A DNA stretch of 58,500 bases from Owenia fusiformis. Taxonomy: Eukaryota; Annelida; Polychaeta; Sabellida; Oweniidae. The DNA is taken from positions 5,830,001 through 5,888,500 of the forward strand of contig CAIIXF020000001.1 in the NCBI GenBank assembly GCA_903813345.2, given 5' to 3'. Position 1 is the first letter of the stretch, and every line of letters starts with the position of its first letter. This document shows positions 45,091 to 58,500 of this stretch, one piece after another. The position numbers and the translations under genes were made by a program. A model generated the notes under the pieces. That model was not told the DNA's origin and did not search any database. It was given only the letters and a program-made list of their open reading frames with translations.

Positions 45091-46073
45091 TGTAGTGAGA
45101 CAAAACATTGCACCCTGTGGGAACCATCTTTTTGACATTTCCAAAGACATTGTTTCTTTTCACGTTAGATCATGGTCTTGGGATATATAGGGTCTACTTT
45201 TCTTATGACAGATTTACACGTACAGTTTGCTTTTCTTGTAGGGTTTCTTTAAAGTTTTTAGTCACCCTTCCCTTTGGCATTTGTGCTTATATATTCTCTT
45301 ATTAATCAAAATTCCTATCAAAATCAATTAATACCATACATAAAATGCAGTTAAGTGGTAAAACGTAAACAATTCTTAAAAGGCTTTAGAAGGCTACCTT
45401 ATGTTACCTCAGGCAAAATTCCCTGTTGGGGATCAAAACGAAATTCATTTTTAATTTAAGTGAAGTCAGTTCAAACGTTATATATTCATTTTTAGAAGAG
45501 TACCGGACAATGACACCGATTTTTTGGATTAGCCCATAGGCTATCAATGCACATAAAATAATACGGTATTGCTAATATGGCGGTAACCAAAATCCAATAC
45601 AATGCATTTACATTTACAATATACTTCAATGCTAAAGTAAATTGCGATTGCTTGAGTTGCCATTTTGAATTGGAAGTAGGTCAATGGCAATATGACATTA
45701 TGACAATCTTCACTTGATTGTCAAACTATCATAAGCACATACATAAATGTGTCTTAACTTAACATCAACTAGAGTATTGATTGTGCATATTTTTTACTTG
45801 AATCTTCAGCAAAACACGGCTACTCATCAAAAACAGAGCTTTGTTTTTCATGATTTGGATTTCTCGGGATGACGAAACTTAACAATATGGGTTATATAAC
45901 AATGCATTTGGAACATGCACTACAGAACTAACAGTAGTACTTTATAGGCAACCATATGCCGGTGCAAAGTATGGTCAAAAGATTGCCGATTTCGTATTTT
46001 CAATTGAAATGTTCGTAATAACAAACCAAGTGTCCTAAGAGGCATGCTGGTGTTTAATAACACAGATGCGAGT

Positions 46074-46466
46074 AGGTAGTTACCAGATTCACCACCAGGT
46101 GGCTCGTTCGGGTCAGATAGTATGGCGGGTATAGTAGAAAGTTCCCTTTAACTTAAATTACATCTATTTGCGTGGTTCAATTTTCACACAACCCTTATGT
46201 ATCTAATAGTTATTCAAATTAAAATATGTCCAGTAAAAGAAAATGTTATCTGTCCAATACAAGAAAAGATAATTCACTTTTTGTGGTTTTGTAACAATCA
46301 ACCCGAACAAGAAGTCACATTTTCAAAAAAAATTAAATTTTCAAAGTTGATAGACAATTTTCGAAACCATATTTCTAGATGTACTTTTACATGCAGATTT
46401 CAAATATGACATCACTTTGACTGAATTTTGAATATTTAATGACGTAGATTATTTCTACTCGCATCT
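46074..46466. mobile_element. MITE with AGATGCGAGTAG ends
   Basis: A perfect 12-bp inverted end AGATGCGAGTAG sits at 46074-46085 and 46455-46466. The interior matches the partial copy at 39249-39545. No clear target duplication. Confidence 0.75.
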
Positions 46467-46775
46467 AGTCTATTTAGATGTTTGACATCGATGGTTATGT
46501 AAGCATTTTGTCTTTATATAATCACTGAAAATTATGTGAAGATAATGCCAACTTTCTTTTTTACATCATATTTTTCATTTATTTTTCGTTTAAAAAGGAG
46601 AATACACTTCAATAATACAAACAATATGTTTCTATTACTCCCCAAGAGTCAAGACCAATTGTGTTTCTCTACTTAGTTCATGGGGGTGGGAGGGTGGCTA
46701 ATGTATGTGAAAATGTATGTTTTTCTGAATGCCTCTCTGACCCGTTACACCCGAGGAACCATTCCTGTGATAGAA

Positions 46776-47298
46776 GGTTACATGAAAGAGACGTTTAAAG
46801 ATGATTTATGAGAAAATAGGCGTGGTAATAGAGGTCAAAGGTCAATTTTGCCTTAAATGAATTATCCTTCAGCCTTATATGTAATCGTACATTTATCCAA
46901 AGGTTTGAACATATCATCGGAAAAGGAAACATGTAAGGAATAAGGATCTAAGATTATGGAGCGCTGGTGATTACAGTGTTGTTTAATTAACCCTTTCATC
47001 TCCAAGGGGTCATTTTTGAGAAAAATTAAAGACATACTTTCGAAAGGTCTAAAAATAAACAAAAATTCATTTTTTCTTCGAAGCCCCGTTCAAAAGACAT
47101 GGGATATATCTAGAATATATGCCTTTTTGATAGTTATTAACATTTCTTATAGTTCTTCCGATTATATGTACTTTGGTTAAAAATGAAAAACGTTGATTTT
47201 CAGGGAAAATGTATGCCATTTTTAAAGAGTTGGCTATCTCTTTTACCACGCCTATTTTCTCAAAAGCATCTGTCAACTTCACTTTCATGTAATAATCC
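46776..47298. mobile_element. Inverted-repeat element with GAGAAAATAGGCGTGGTAA arms
   Basis: About 58-bp arms: TTACATGAAAG, then GAGAAAATAGGCGTGGTAA at both ends in inverted orientation. Two short minus-strand ORFs (46862-47062 and 47067-47288) lie inside and show no known domain. Confidence 0.78.
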
Positions 47299-47389
47299 TA
47301 ATATCCTTATTGTAAAGACAATTTAATTCTGGATTTACCTGAGAAATTTCAGCTTTATATCATGTAATTTTCAGATTTACAGCTGATTC

Positions 47390-47650
47390 TTAGTAGTTTG
47401 TATGGCCACCAGTTGCTGCTTGAACTGCAGCTTATCTGGTTGGATATGATTTTAATAAAAATTCAGAAAAAGGAGTAGCATTGCATAATCCTCTTAGCAC
47501 TTTCCTCACATTCTTCAGAATTACATCCTTACTACATCTTTTTTCAAGAGGCTCTTTGTCCATCGATTTTTTAACCCTGTTTTTAGAACTAATATTTTCA
47601 GTGCAGTTGAAATCTGGGCTAATTCTTTCATATTCCACTTTCTGAAGATT
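47390..47650 (-). pseudogene. Decayed Tc1-type transposase, C-terminal fragment
   Basis: Translation resembles the end of Tc1 transposases: ISPDFNCTENI corresponds to the SPDLNPIEN catalytic block, and AAVQAATGGHTNY to the usual GGHTKY ending. A stop codon interrupts between them and a frame change precedes the SPD block. No N-terminal part was found, so it is inactive. Confidence 0.7.
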
Positions 47651-48573
47651 TGACCTTTAACCAGTAACAGAACAGCAAACAAAGGACCGGAATAGCAAAC
47701 TTTGAAACAATGTAGCTTTTTTAATATAAAGTTTTATTAAATGAAATTTGATGAGTAACTCCAAAATTAAATTATCTTTCAAATGAGGTGTGACAGGATA
47801 TGTAACATTATAAGGACTTTTTGCTGTAGAGGGGATGCCGTTGTTTTTTGACTACCTGTACTATTGAAGTACATTCACCTTTTAAACGAAAAATGAATGA
47901 AAAATATGATGAGGAAAGTTGACATTATTTTCACATATTTTTTGTGATAACTTCAAAGACAAAATGCTAATCTCAATTATACACTAGCATGTTTCTTGGG
48001 ACACTCAATTTGTTATTAAGAATTAAATTGAAAATATAAAGTCATTGATAGAAAAATGATTTGAAAAATTATGATATACTAGTATTTCTTATTTTTACCC
48101 CTTGGTGATGAAATGGTTAATTTTTCAACTTTGTAACCAGCAAATATCCAAAATCAGGCCAGATCTCTTAAGCTGACACTTTCACATTTCGAATGGTGTA
48201 TTGGAAGTTGGAACTTTGGGGCAAATAGCGGCATTTATTTTTCATTAAGGAGAGCATTTTAAGACTACTTTGCACTCTTGCACTGAAATACTATGACCCA
48301 AGTAACACACAGAAGACTTAGAATTAGTATGTTTCATTTATAATTATATTACAATTAATAAATTTATTTCTATATAAAACAAGTAAAATAAATATGGAAT
48401 TGATGATAACTTTCTATACGTGAATCTTAGAGATCTTAAAACAAATATTTGTACACAAATTGTTTACAAGCGTATGGAAACGTCAGCCCAAAATAACACA
48501 ATACATGTTATTGTAGGTACGGCGACGTTAATTTGATATCCACTCATACATGTTGCTAGGACCTGGTCTATAA

Positions 48574-48625
48574 AATTCCAGCCAATCAGAAAACAGTTTT
48601 TCAGATAATCTGCGTTCTTGAAATT
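48574..48625. repeat. Dispersed repeat, AAATTCCAGCCAATCAGAA
   Basis: Shares about 35 bp with 57722-57765 (AAATTCCAGCCAATTAGAAC, then AATNTGC). Nature unknown. Confidence 0.6.
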
Positions 48626-49021
48626 GCAACTAAGCATTGGTATTTTTAGATTCTAGAACTTTTTTAATTCTATTTTTAGATTTCATTTTAGCAATTTCAA
48701 GTTGGCTGCCCTATTCACTCCCCCTTCTATAATGTTGAACCAACTAGGCAATGAAATAATATTAGATCCAGAGGGGGAATGAATACATTCGTAACAGCCA
48801 TGCAGAAACTGGATGAATGTCAAAATAGTCTGCCTGCCTGTAGTACATTATGTTTTATAAAACTGGTTTGCCATGTGTGAAACCAATTGTTCGATCCTTC
48901 CTTAAATCTTGACTTCGATCTTGATTTAAGAAAGGAACAATCCACTTGTATATTTTACAAACAAAGCATCAACTTCAGTGCTTAAAACTGCAAGTAACTA
49001 CCGAACAGCCCGTTTGTCATA

Positions 49022-49583
49022 CAGGGTGGTCAGAAAACGGAAACCCTGTCTCATTTTCCTTATATCTTAGTCATTTTTAGAAATTATTCTCTGATATTTG
49101 ACACATTTGTATTCATTCAATTTCCTACCAGCAAACCATATTTGACGACCATCAGACTGATAGTCACAATGTTACAGCAATTTGAACAACATGCCATCAT
49201 GTGTGGCCATCATGCACAACTTGTCAGTGATCTGACTGCATTCTTCAGCAGGTATGAGGTGAATGACACGGATGATCTTCTTTTTTTAAATCTGCAATTA
49301 TATTGGGGTTATTCTTAAACAATATCTTTGTCCCCACAGGTAGAAGTCAGGTAGGGACATTTTGGACGACATGTGCATGGTTGCCTAAAATGCATTAGTG
49401 GCCATGTTGTTTAAAGTGATGACATAATATTGCTGACATAACATTGCTGACATTACATTGCATACATAACATCTCTCTGATGGTCATGAGACATAGTAGG
49501 CTGGTAAAAAATTGAATGATGAACCAAATATCAGGGAGTGATTTTCTTAAAATAAAGATTTGAGAAAAATAGCGTCAGGGTTT
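49022..49583. mobile_element. Mariner-type MITE with ~100-bp diverged arms
   Basis: The left end TACAGGGTGGTCAGAAAACG is followed by an arm mirrored near 49495-49583 (CCCTG, CTGATATTTG, ATTCAATTT, TACCAGC). The outermost right 20 bp are missing. Confidence 0.68.
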
Positions 49584-50719
49584 GTATACGTAAATATACC
49601 AGTACATATTGTCCAGTTTGTACTAAATCGTCTTATTAACTGTTACATGTTGTTTTCCTTTTAGCTTCATAAACTAAGTTTTTAAACATTACAGTTCAAT
49701 AGAGGTTCGATATGTTCCTATACACATCCCACTCTTTAAAACTTTTACGTTTCTTATTATATCCATGACAAAGTATTCATAGAATTACAAACTGCACTCC
49801 TTTACATATTATTCAACATTGCAATCCTTGAATAGGTTCATAAAATCAAACAACTTTTTACAATAAGACAGGCTCATGTACATACATATTGTTGATTTTC
49901 TCTTTTTTAATTACACTTCAATGGAGTTTCGATATGTTCCTGAAATTACACATTGTACTCTTTAAAACTCCTTGGCATATCGTAGGTTTATATAGCTAAA
50001 TATTGCAAACTTTTCACGTGGATATGTCTACACAAGTACCCCTTCAAAATTTATTACCTTGTTTACAATTTCTGATCAGTAATATCACATTGCAGTAATT
50101 TTTAAATTGCACATTTTGTTAATATATTTTTTAATTGGAATATCAGTATACGTATTCGTACATGTGACTAGACTAGAGAACTTGCAAATTCATATCAAAA
50201 CAAATACTGTAGCTTGTGTATTACGTACAACTGCTCGTATAATGACAAAGCATATAAATAAGGCGCTCAATAATATACACATCTTTGTGACATAAATTAA
50301 AATACAAATAACAATGCTTTTTATAAATTATGATATATCGTGAACTATGCAGGTACATAATTTTATTCATCAAAAGCTACTCAATATAGCAATAGATATA
50401 TCTTTAGATGTAACATATTGAATGGTTCTGTAATATGGCTGCATAGTACAGTTGTTTTGAAGTAACAGGCTTGCATCCACTAACCATGGACAAGAACTAC
50501 CTCTATCCAACAGAACTATGCAATGCAACTATTTTTCTAAATACTGGATTTTGAATTGAATAGTTGAATGGTCTACAAAAATCATAAACTCATTCTGAAG
50601 ATGCATACATACCCATTTATATGATACCCACTTTAAGTATTAAATAAATTTGGCCAACCAAGTGCAATAAAACATAACATATGTAGAGTAAAAGATGGAT
50701 GCAATGAAGAATGAATATC

Positions 50720-51062
50720 AAAAAGTGATATTTGAATCAAATCTAATATCGGATATTTGAATCATATGCAATTTTGGAAATTAGAGCCCTATGTAATATT
50801 GCACAATATATTTGAGCCTTTTGTAATATTTGATATTTGAATCACATGTTATATTGCATGATTGATATATAATATTGGATATTCCAACAATATATTATAA
50901 TGGATATTTGAATCAGAATGCATATGTGAACCATATGTAATATTGGATATTTGAATCATATGAAGTATTGTGTAATGTCGGATAATTGAACCAGATGCAA
51001 TATTGGATATATTTCATATATCTTGGGTTCTATATATATTATATAATATATAGGACCCAAAA
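50720..51062. repeat. Degenerate ATATTTGAATCATATG repeat ending in an AT hairpin
   Basis: GGATATTTGAATCA and GTAATATT words recur about eight times. The block ends at 51025-51062 with a near-perfect palindrome TTGGGTTCTATATATATT / AATATATAGGACCCAA. Confidence 0.75.
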
Positions 51063-51460
51063 CAATGGAATCATGTGCAAAATCAACTTAACATGGTGGA
51101 GCTGCCCGTAAAAGTAAAATATTTTCAATTTGAAATATAAACCAAGCCTTTTGTCTAAAATAGCAACAGATAATACAATTACAATGCTACATTATTCACC
51201 ATCGAGCTCATGATTTTGTAACTATTGATGCAATAGTTAACATATGATATCTATAAGTGCAATGCAGTATATACAATGTGATTTGGAAAGTAAATACTAA
51301 TCACCATAACTGCCTATGATTTAACACTCTTTATGAATCATGTCATTTAAATCAAATCCTGTATAACATATAACTTATTTGAAAAAACATATTATTAAAG
51401 TACATGTATATAAGATCAGTAAAGATTTAAACCTCTAACAAAATGGTTTTCAAAATGCCA

Positions 51461-51542
51461 TGACGTCGTCATCTTGGATTTCCAAGGTATGATGTGTTCA
51501 TATTGATTAAAAATCAAACTGGGAAACGAGTATGTGACGTCA
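51461..51542. promoter_or_regulatory. Pair of CRE-like sites
   Basis: TGACGTCGTCA at 51461-51471 and a full palindromic TGACGTCA at 51535-51542 lie 64 bp apart. Matches seen; regulatory role inferred. Confidence 0.3.
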
Positions 51543-52247
51543 TAGGTGTACTGCTATTCACGCCAGAGGAGGAAATCCACCTGGTATTTACAAAAGATTT
51601 GTTTATACTAAGTTCTTGATTTCACACAATGCAAACATTTTAACTTTAAGCTATTTAAATAAACATTTCAAATAAGATAACAGTATGAATAAATAACAAC
51701 TTTATAATTTAGGTACTATGTATGCTATAATTATAAAATAAACGATGTCGATGACAGCCTAATTTTTGCCTGGAACATTTACGTTTACGAGAAAATATAG
51801 TAACAATGTGTGCCTATTATTTAAAGAATGACACCAACAGCTGTTATTTATGAGACAATTGTTTCTCATCCTATGCAGCAGTGAAAAGTTAGTAGAATGT
51901 ATATATGAATAAACACGGATAATGTGGCCATCTTTCGAGCACGTTCATAGACTTCAACTTGCACTAAATGTAGGCCTGTACTATTTTCTGTGTTTATCAT
52001 GATACAATTCAAACTTATATGATTTGTTTAAAATTGAAATTATGTTCATTTAGTGCACCGATGAAACATTAACAATGATGCAGGTTTAAGACAGTTGTGG
52101 CAGATTACAATAGAAGACAATGTCTTATCGAGACAACAAAGCAATGCCGACTCCCGAGACATGTACTTACAACTCATCGATATTAGGTCAATGCCAATAG
52201 CATGTGTAAATAGGGATGTTAAGTTAAAACGTAGACGTGTAATATTA

Positions 52248-52264
52248 TGACCCTGAGGTGACCT
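52248..52264 (-). promoter_or_regulatory. DR5 retinoic-acid-type response element
   Basis: On the minus strand it reads AGGTCA CCTCA GGGTCA, two half sites in direct repeat with a 5-base spacer, the RAR/RXR arrangement. No promoter is recognised nearby. Confidence 0.35.
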
Positions 52265-53394
52265 AATTACGACATTTGTTTATATATCCTCATATTCCAT
52301 CGGGTAATTAAAGGCCACTTGGGAGAAAACCATAGTCCAAGTTGACCATTATCTTACACGTTTCACGTTCACGTTTTTCACAAAGTTACTAACTTAGCCT
52401 CCCTAATATGTTTACAGGTCTGGTTAGCAAAACATGTTTTTTTCTAGTTCATTATTTGTAACTTAATACTAAATCTAGTATTTCCTAAGTTTGATGTCAT
52501 CATCATCTACCTGCATGTGTTTCGACTAGATTTCTTATAATTATAACACAAAAGGCGTATTTCATATAATCACTCATAATCAAACTCCAGTTACAAAGAT
52601 GCTCACATATTTCTACATTCATCTTAAAATGACAAATTACATACCGATATATAATACAGTATATCTTGGTACACTTACTCGAATTTTCATAGAAAATCGT
52701 GACCTCTGCCGTAGAAACAACATCGATATTAGTTTTTTATTCACTAATAAATCGTATATAAAACTAATAGTTATAATCAATAAATCTACCATCGATCCCT
52801 ATCAGGAAAAAACAGTTCCTAATCAGTTTTCCTAAAATGATGTTGAAATAAACAAGAGTATTTAATCACTGACAGATAACTACTTCAAAAAAGAACATCG
52901 AGTGGGGGAGGGGGATTAAAAACGTTTCAGGATGTTGTTTGTTAATTTTCTTCACTAATACTGATCACAAATCATAGAGTTAAATGATAGAATAGCGTCT
53001 CAACTGCTAATTTACAATTCTAGTTGAGAAGTTCTAACAATGCCTCGAAATTATAGATAATTCTTGGATTATCAACGACATTTTCACTCTAAAACGCCAA
53101 TAATACATTACAAGAATTATATTAGAAATCTCTAAATATGTTTTGATATTTGTGACTTATTTTAACTTTAATATATCTATCCGCATGACATTTTTTCTGA
53201 TTTAGAAAAACGGAAAAATAGGAAATAGACTTTCCCATATTTTTCCATGTAAACATAGAAAATTATATTTTCAACTTCCAGTTTTCCTACATCAAAATAT
53301 TTTCTATGCAGAAAAATATATAAAAAGGGTTACAAATATGGATATGGATTTCTACCATAACAATCTTCCAAAGGTGCTTTAGAGAAACAATGTA

Positions 53395-53645
53395 AGAGAA
53401 ACTTCCAAAATGGCCGCCAGAGAGCAAGATGGCCATCGATTAGTCCGATCTAGAACTCCTTACCATATAATAACGTGTGTACAAATTTGAAGTAATTCCG
53501 TTGTTTCCCTGAAATCGCGATGACAAGATTTATCTAAAAACTTCCAAAATGGCCACCAGAAAAGAAGATGGCCGCCGAAAAGTTAATCAGCTCTAGAACT
53601 TTTTACCGTCTATTAACATGTGTAAAAATTTGATGTCAGTTTTAA
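53395..53645 (-). repeat. 145-bp repeat family, about two inverted units
   Basis: CTTCCAAAATGGCCACCAGA, AAGATGGCCGCC, AATCAGCTCTAGAACT and GCGATGACAAGATTT are complements of the 36601-37190 unit. Confidence 0.85.
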
Positions 53646-53649
53646 GGTA

Positions 53650-56600
53650 CGATAAAAATCACAAAGTTTGGTTGCTAACCCGAGGATTATCTATAACTAC
53701 CGGACATTGTATTCTTAAAGAATATTGTATATTAGCAGCTGAGGCAATCAGTATAATCTTTTACTAAGCGATGCAGCATCTTAAAGTTTTTCACAAAAAT
53801 CTCAGAGGCTCTTTGCCTTACTGATATCAAAGATTCGTGATATTTAAGGAAGATGTGCAATTCAAAATAGATCTAACAGAACAATGATCCAATGGTTTAA
53901 TTTGAGTATTTGTAAACATTATGCGGCGTCATGAATGTATACATGGCTGAGGCTGTTCTCCAACAGGGACCTTACCAGCTCTGCGTAGTGCCATGTTCTA
54001 CAATAGCCATTATATTATGAGAATCCCTCAATAACTGTACTTATGCTTTGATTTATTGTTTATTCGCCAGGTAGTAATTTTCCTCTACATCAGAAATAAA
54101 ATGAATCGAGCATAGAAGTTATGCAAATATTAACGACATACGTATTCATTCAAAGGAATGTTTCATAAAGAATTCTGCCAATACATAAAAACGGTTCTAA
54201 TTTATCATTATAACATAAAGCTTGGACTGAGCAAATTACCTTATATGAAACCAAATCGTAAAAATGGTTTTCATTGATACAAGTAAAGTCAAACATTTTC
54301 AATAAACGATCAGACTATTCTTTCGAGACCAGAGGGAACACGACGAATTGAAAAAGTCATGTCCGAATATAACACCCATGATCGAAATACAAATTAAAAA
54401 GGGCCGATCATTCACGATTCTAAGAATAGCATTCAAATGTAATCAAAGCAGTGTAGTATGTGCTCTGATATTAAGATATACAACCCGTGGACTTCTCTTG
54501 TGTTTTTGTTTCAACAATACTGACCGTAAATATCAAAGACAACATAAGCAAACTGGTATACTTAAAGTTTGAGGCGTTTAGCTTTTTCGTCGTTTTCTTT
54601 GGACTAGAGTAAAGATCACAACTGAACGGTATTTTAATTGATCGCACACATCCACCTGAGGCTAATAACACGAGATATGTCCTCAAAACACAGAATTAAC
54701 GAGCTAGATGCTTAGAATAATATAAAGTCATCAAAAAGGGAATTGTTATTTCAATCGATCTGGCAATTAAATAATGCTGAATCAGCAAAGGCTGTAATTA
54801 CGATTAATTGACGGACCATATTTCAATTATAATTCAAACTAGGGGAGCACAAGTATTGGAGTATGGTATTTTAAAGTGGGGATTCACACACAGTCCTCTC
54901 TGAGGGATATTTAGTGATTGTGCTATTAGGCTAATGCATCTATTGATACGCTTATTGATTTCTCTGACAAGATTGTAGAGTTTCTATGCAAAATCGAAGC
55001 CTCTCTAAAGGTAAATGTTGTATTGACTGAGGTATCCTGGTAAGTAATACTAATGTAGTCCTATAGAATATACCCCTGCAGAAAGTGAACTGTTAACGTA
55101 GCATCATGCAAAATATACAATTGAGTCTGCAAACAGATACCTCCATTTTATAAAATCTATCACTCCTATATTCCATTCCTTATATTACTTATGCCGATGC
55201 CATAAATAAACCTCAGAGAGTCATTCGTATAATGCCTCGGATTACCGTGATCTATTTGAACTCGTTATTTTCTAAAGATCTACCGTGGACTGGTGAATGT
55301 ACAACGGAAATGACTGCAAAGAGTCCTTTGCCAGACGCCTTGTCTAAAGCTTAGATTAGATGCATATCGGTAGCATCTTTAATAAAGATATCTGTGACGT
55401 ACGCCATATTTGCATTCAATCTGGATGAGCAAAAACAGTCTTGATGAAATGAATAGGTTTGCGATTGCATTGAGAATTTCTTGAAACAAAAACATTAACA
55501 TCTGGTCCATACAACCCTAACGTTTAATCGTTCTGGTAGGAAGTGGTCGTAAAATTATTCACGGGGAGTAATTTGGACAAAGCAGACTTTTCAATTATAT
55601 TTAGATAACAAGTTCTTAGGCAAATGATCATGGATTTATCTAAAAGGTATCATTGAATAGAATTGATGACAATTGAATGACCATTAGATACTTCACATAG
55701 ATCATTGCAAGACTGGTAGAATGTCTCTCTCCTCAACAAGTTTCATTCCTTTACATATACTGTATTCCCACTATCGTATCGACTGCGAGCGGAAGATGCT
55801 GTGCCATTCCAACACAATAGCACCAGGGGCGGTTAGTTACGAACAACAGAATCTATGGTAGCTGAGTGTCCTATGACACTTTATTGACTAACAGAACATG
55901 ACGAAGTAAAAGACCTACTAGCAGAGGCATTTAGTGATTCTGAAATCAATAACACAGAGGACAAATTAAATAGATAAGCTATCGTAAGTATCATCTTATT
56001 GACCCTGTTCAAATGACACCAAGTTCGCTGTTCCCCCGAAAAGTAAGCCCCATCGATGTTCAAGTCACGTGACATCATGCGAATTGAATCTTCCAAAATG
56101 CTCAGGTTAAACCAAACACATATTGAATAAAACAATCCGTAAGTGATTCACATTATCGCCTTTGAAGTGGAAGTCTGAAAATGTGAACTCTATCCGAAAT
56201 CATTGTGGGAAGCAAGATACTTATTTTTAGATTAGTTTAAAGCGTTATTGTCCAAATAGTATCATAGCTATGTTAGAACATCAATGTTTTGCAATTATTT
56301 GGTGATTATCTGATGGTACGTTAGCTTTGTGTATTGATTCACATACCCCTCTGTTTTTTAATCTCTGATTCTGACCTGTCAGCCATCAATATACGAGTTA
56401 TTAATGACTACGATTAACAATTAGATTCGAATAGTAAGACAGTAGATTACCAATACATATATGCAGATTGAATCCAATCGTGAATTCGGACCAAGCATAA
56501 TTTAGATTGCCTAAATCAAAAAATGAGAAGGAAAAATGTCATTTCAAATTTCTAGGCACTTTGTTCAAAGATGAGTGATTTTATGAAACATTGCCGTCTT

Positions 56601-58500
56601 ACATATTAAATATTATAAACTAAACCACCTGACTTCATATTATGCATCATTTTTGTGATGCTCCATGTGCTGTATGCTGTAATTCGTGCAACAAAGGTAA
56701 AAGGAACCATCTTTCAATTCCGTGTTGTTCGCCACACCAAAAGCAGCCACATTTTCTAATTCCCAAATCCATTCAGATATATTCTTATCCGTATTTCATT
56801 CGTATTCCATCGTCGGGCAGAGCAATTGACACTTGTAGTATATTTGCTGGTTTAATCATTTTGACCTTCTGGCAAATAGAGTACTACTTTCTACCCGAAA
56901 CAAGGGTTGTTTACAAGATCTTATGAATGAAAGATCTAGATGATTTCGATCACTCAACGTAACACAAAGCAAAGATATGTTTCATATACATGTGTTGGTC
57001 CAAATATTATTCCTAATGGAGGTACATTTAATGAAAATGAACATTTATATATAAATTCCAAAAATTATGTTATTTGGAGTGAATATATGTTTCTGTTTTC
57101 TTATGATTCATAATATAATACTTCGTATCATATAGGACTTTGTCAAAAGAATTCATTTGAGATAAGGCATCTTCATACCTTGGGCCACTTCAAAGCTTTC
57201 TAGTAGGCTCTTACCTATTGCAATATTCAACAAGGTTGTCTGGGAGGTATAACTCGTAAGTTTATCCGTCTCTTTATAATGATTGATCCTTTATAATATT
57301 TCATTATTCGATCAGAATATTATTGTATATTAGCTTAATACAATAAGTGAATCGCATGATGCTTGGTATCCATTGTTTATAAAGAAATATTGGCAATAGT
57401 TGGTAGACGCTGAACAGGCTGTACGTCTTGCTGATAATGCAAATAAGCAAATGTTGACGTCGTTCTTGAACTCTTAAGAATAATCGGTTGCAATTTACAG
57501 TACAATATGAACGGATAAACTTAACATTACACATTTTCCAGATTAAATTTTTCAACATACACCTGTACCAATCCGGAGAGGACACGTCCAATCCTTTCTA
57601 AAATTAAACTCATCTATAAATGGAAAGGGAATACACTTGGATGAGTCAAACGTAACACATCCGAGCTTGTACATGTGTTCAATATTCAGTATTCACACAT
57701 AGCTGCGCAAGACATGATATATCAAATTCCAGCCAATTAGAACACAGTATTTAAAATAATTTGCATTCTATATTTTACAGCAGAATGAATGGCTATTTTT
57801 CGATTGTGGGAAATTAATCGTCAATTTCATGGACAGTTGAGTGAAAAACTATAAAGAACTTTGCAAAACCCTTGGAAAAAGTTTCCTTGCAAATCTTTTC
57901 ATTCTGTTTTAGTGATACTGTACAAAATCTTTTGCAACGTGTGAACAGAATAGAATAACACGACTCAATGCATTGTGGAGGATTTAATGCACTCCTGACT
58001 TGAATACTAGCCGTTGTATTCGAGCATTCTTGATTTAAACCATCCACAATTCATTGAGCATTGGACTTAAATCCTTTAACTATATATACGTATATATACA
58101 GATAAATTGTGATATTTACAATTCGACGCAAGCAAGCAAAAAAGCACCGATATGATTTGTATTTACAATATGCATCTGAAAATGGTTATATACATTCTTA
58201 TATTATCTACCAGTAATATATGGCAGGGTATTTATGACAGAGGTATTTCTATATATTAAGTATATATAGTATCAATATCTGTTTGTTGATCTGACGATAC
58301 TGCAACTTTCTATAAAGGCTGTAAATGACTTTGGAACAGATACTATCGAATAGACCAACATCAAAATCAATTAATACGCGCATTACCATTAAGCATTAAG
58401 TTCCTATTCCAGAAGTTTTCAATCACGGACAGTTTATCAACTTAATTATATCATAAATAAGTCAGTGGGGTTTATTTTAGTGATAATTATGCCATGCATA
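53650..58500. other. AT-rich stretch without supported genes
   Basis: Only short ORFs with no recognisable domains (for example 54348-54572, 56642-56926 and 57304-57591). No tandem array. A piece of the dispersed AAATTCCAGCCAAT repeat lies at 57722-57765. Confidence 0.5.

Noticed and set aside
46862-47288. Two adjacent minus ORFs (66 and 73 residues)
   Set aside because: Inside an inverted-repeat element, separated by stops, no transposase motif visible.
56642-56926. 94-residue plus ORF with several cysteines
   Set aside because: No domain pattern, no splice context, AT-rich surroundings; likely chance.

Overview
The window looks like nuclear DNA of a marine invertebrate animal. It is AT-rich, its one large gene has small exons with GT-AG introns, and it is crowded with short non-autonomous DNA transposons, minisatellites and poly-G tracts. 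The species cannot be fixed from the sequence; a deuterostome or lophotrochozoan would both fit.

Bases 1-21,508 (minus strand) carry one multi-exon gene, an ERICH3 (glutamate-rich protein 3) homologue. I could assemble 19 coding exons whose 18 junctions are all GT-AG and all keep frame, giving about 1,175 residues before the gene runs off the left edge. The order is: a conserved N-terminus starting MSHADPG, a DUF4590 domain, a long acidic/serine region, then leucine-rich repeats. The first repeat shares an exon with the acidic tail, so this is an ERICH3-LRR fusion. Its introns hold a 200-bp higher-order repeat, a 1.2-kb transposon with terminal inverted repeats (TIRs), a 146-bp array, a TTAA-flanked MITE and a 90-bp satellite.

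Bases 22,505-27,736 look like a single 5.2-kb insertion: inverted ends starting CATGGGCTCTA, a 7-bp target duplication and an internal array of 14 units of about 203 bp. Promoter-like motifs sit at both ends (ETS on the left, NRF1 on the right).

Bases 27,980-28,852 (plus strand) hold a single-exon methyltransferase closely resembling BUD23, the 18S rRNA guanine-N7 methyltransferase. It has about 80 extra N-terminal residues and lacks the basic C-terminal domain. A splice acceptor lies 5 bases before its ATG, so an untranslated leader exon is likely.

Bases 29,000-58,500 hold no gene I can support firmly. This part is intergenic or deep-intronic DNA with mariner-like and TTAA-type MITEs, foldback elements, a cluster of nested hairpins (40.9-41.8 kb), a decayed Tc1-type transposase fragment, dispersed repeats and a few short protein-like ORFs. 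No tRNA, rRNA or CRISPR array was found.
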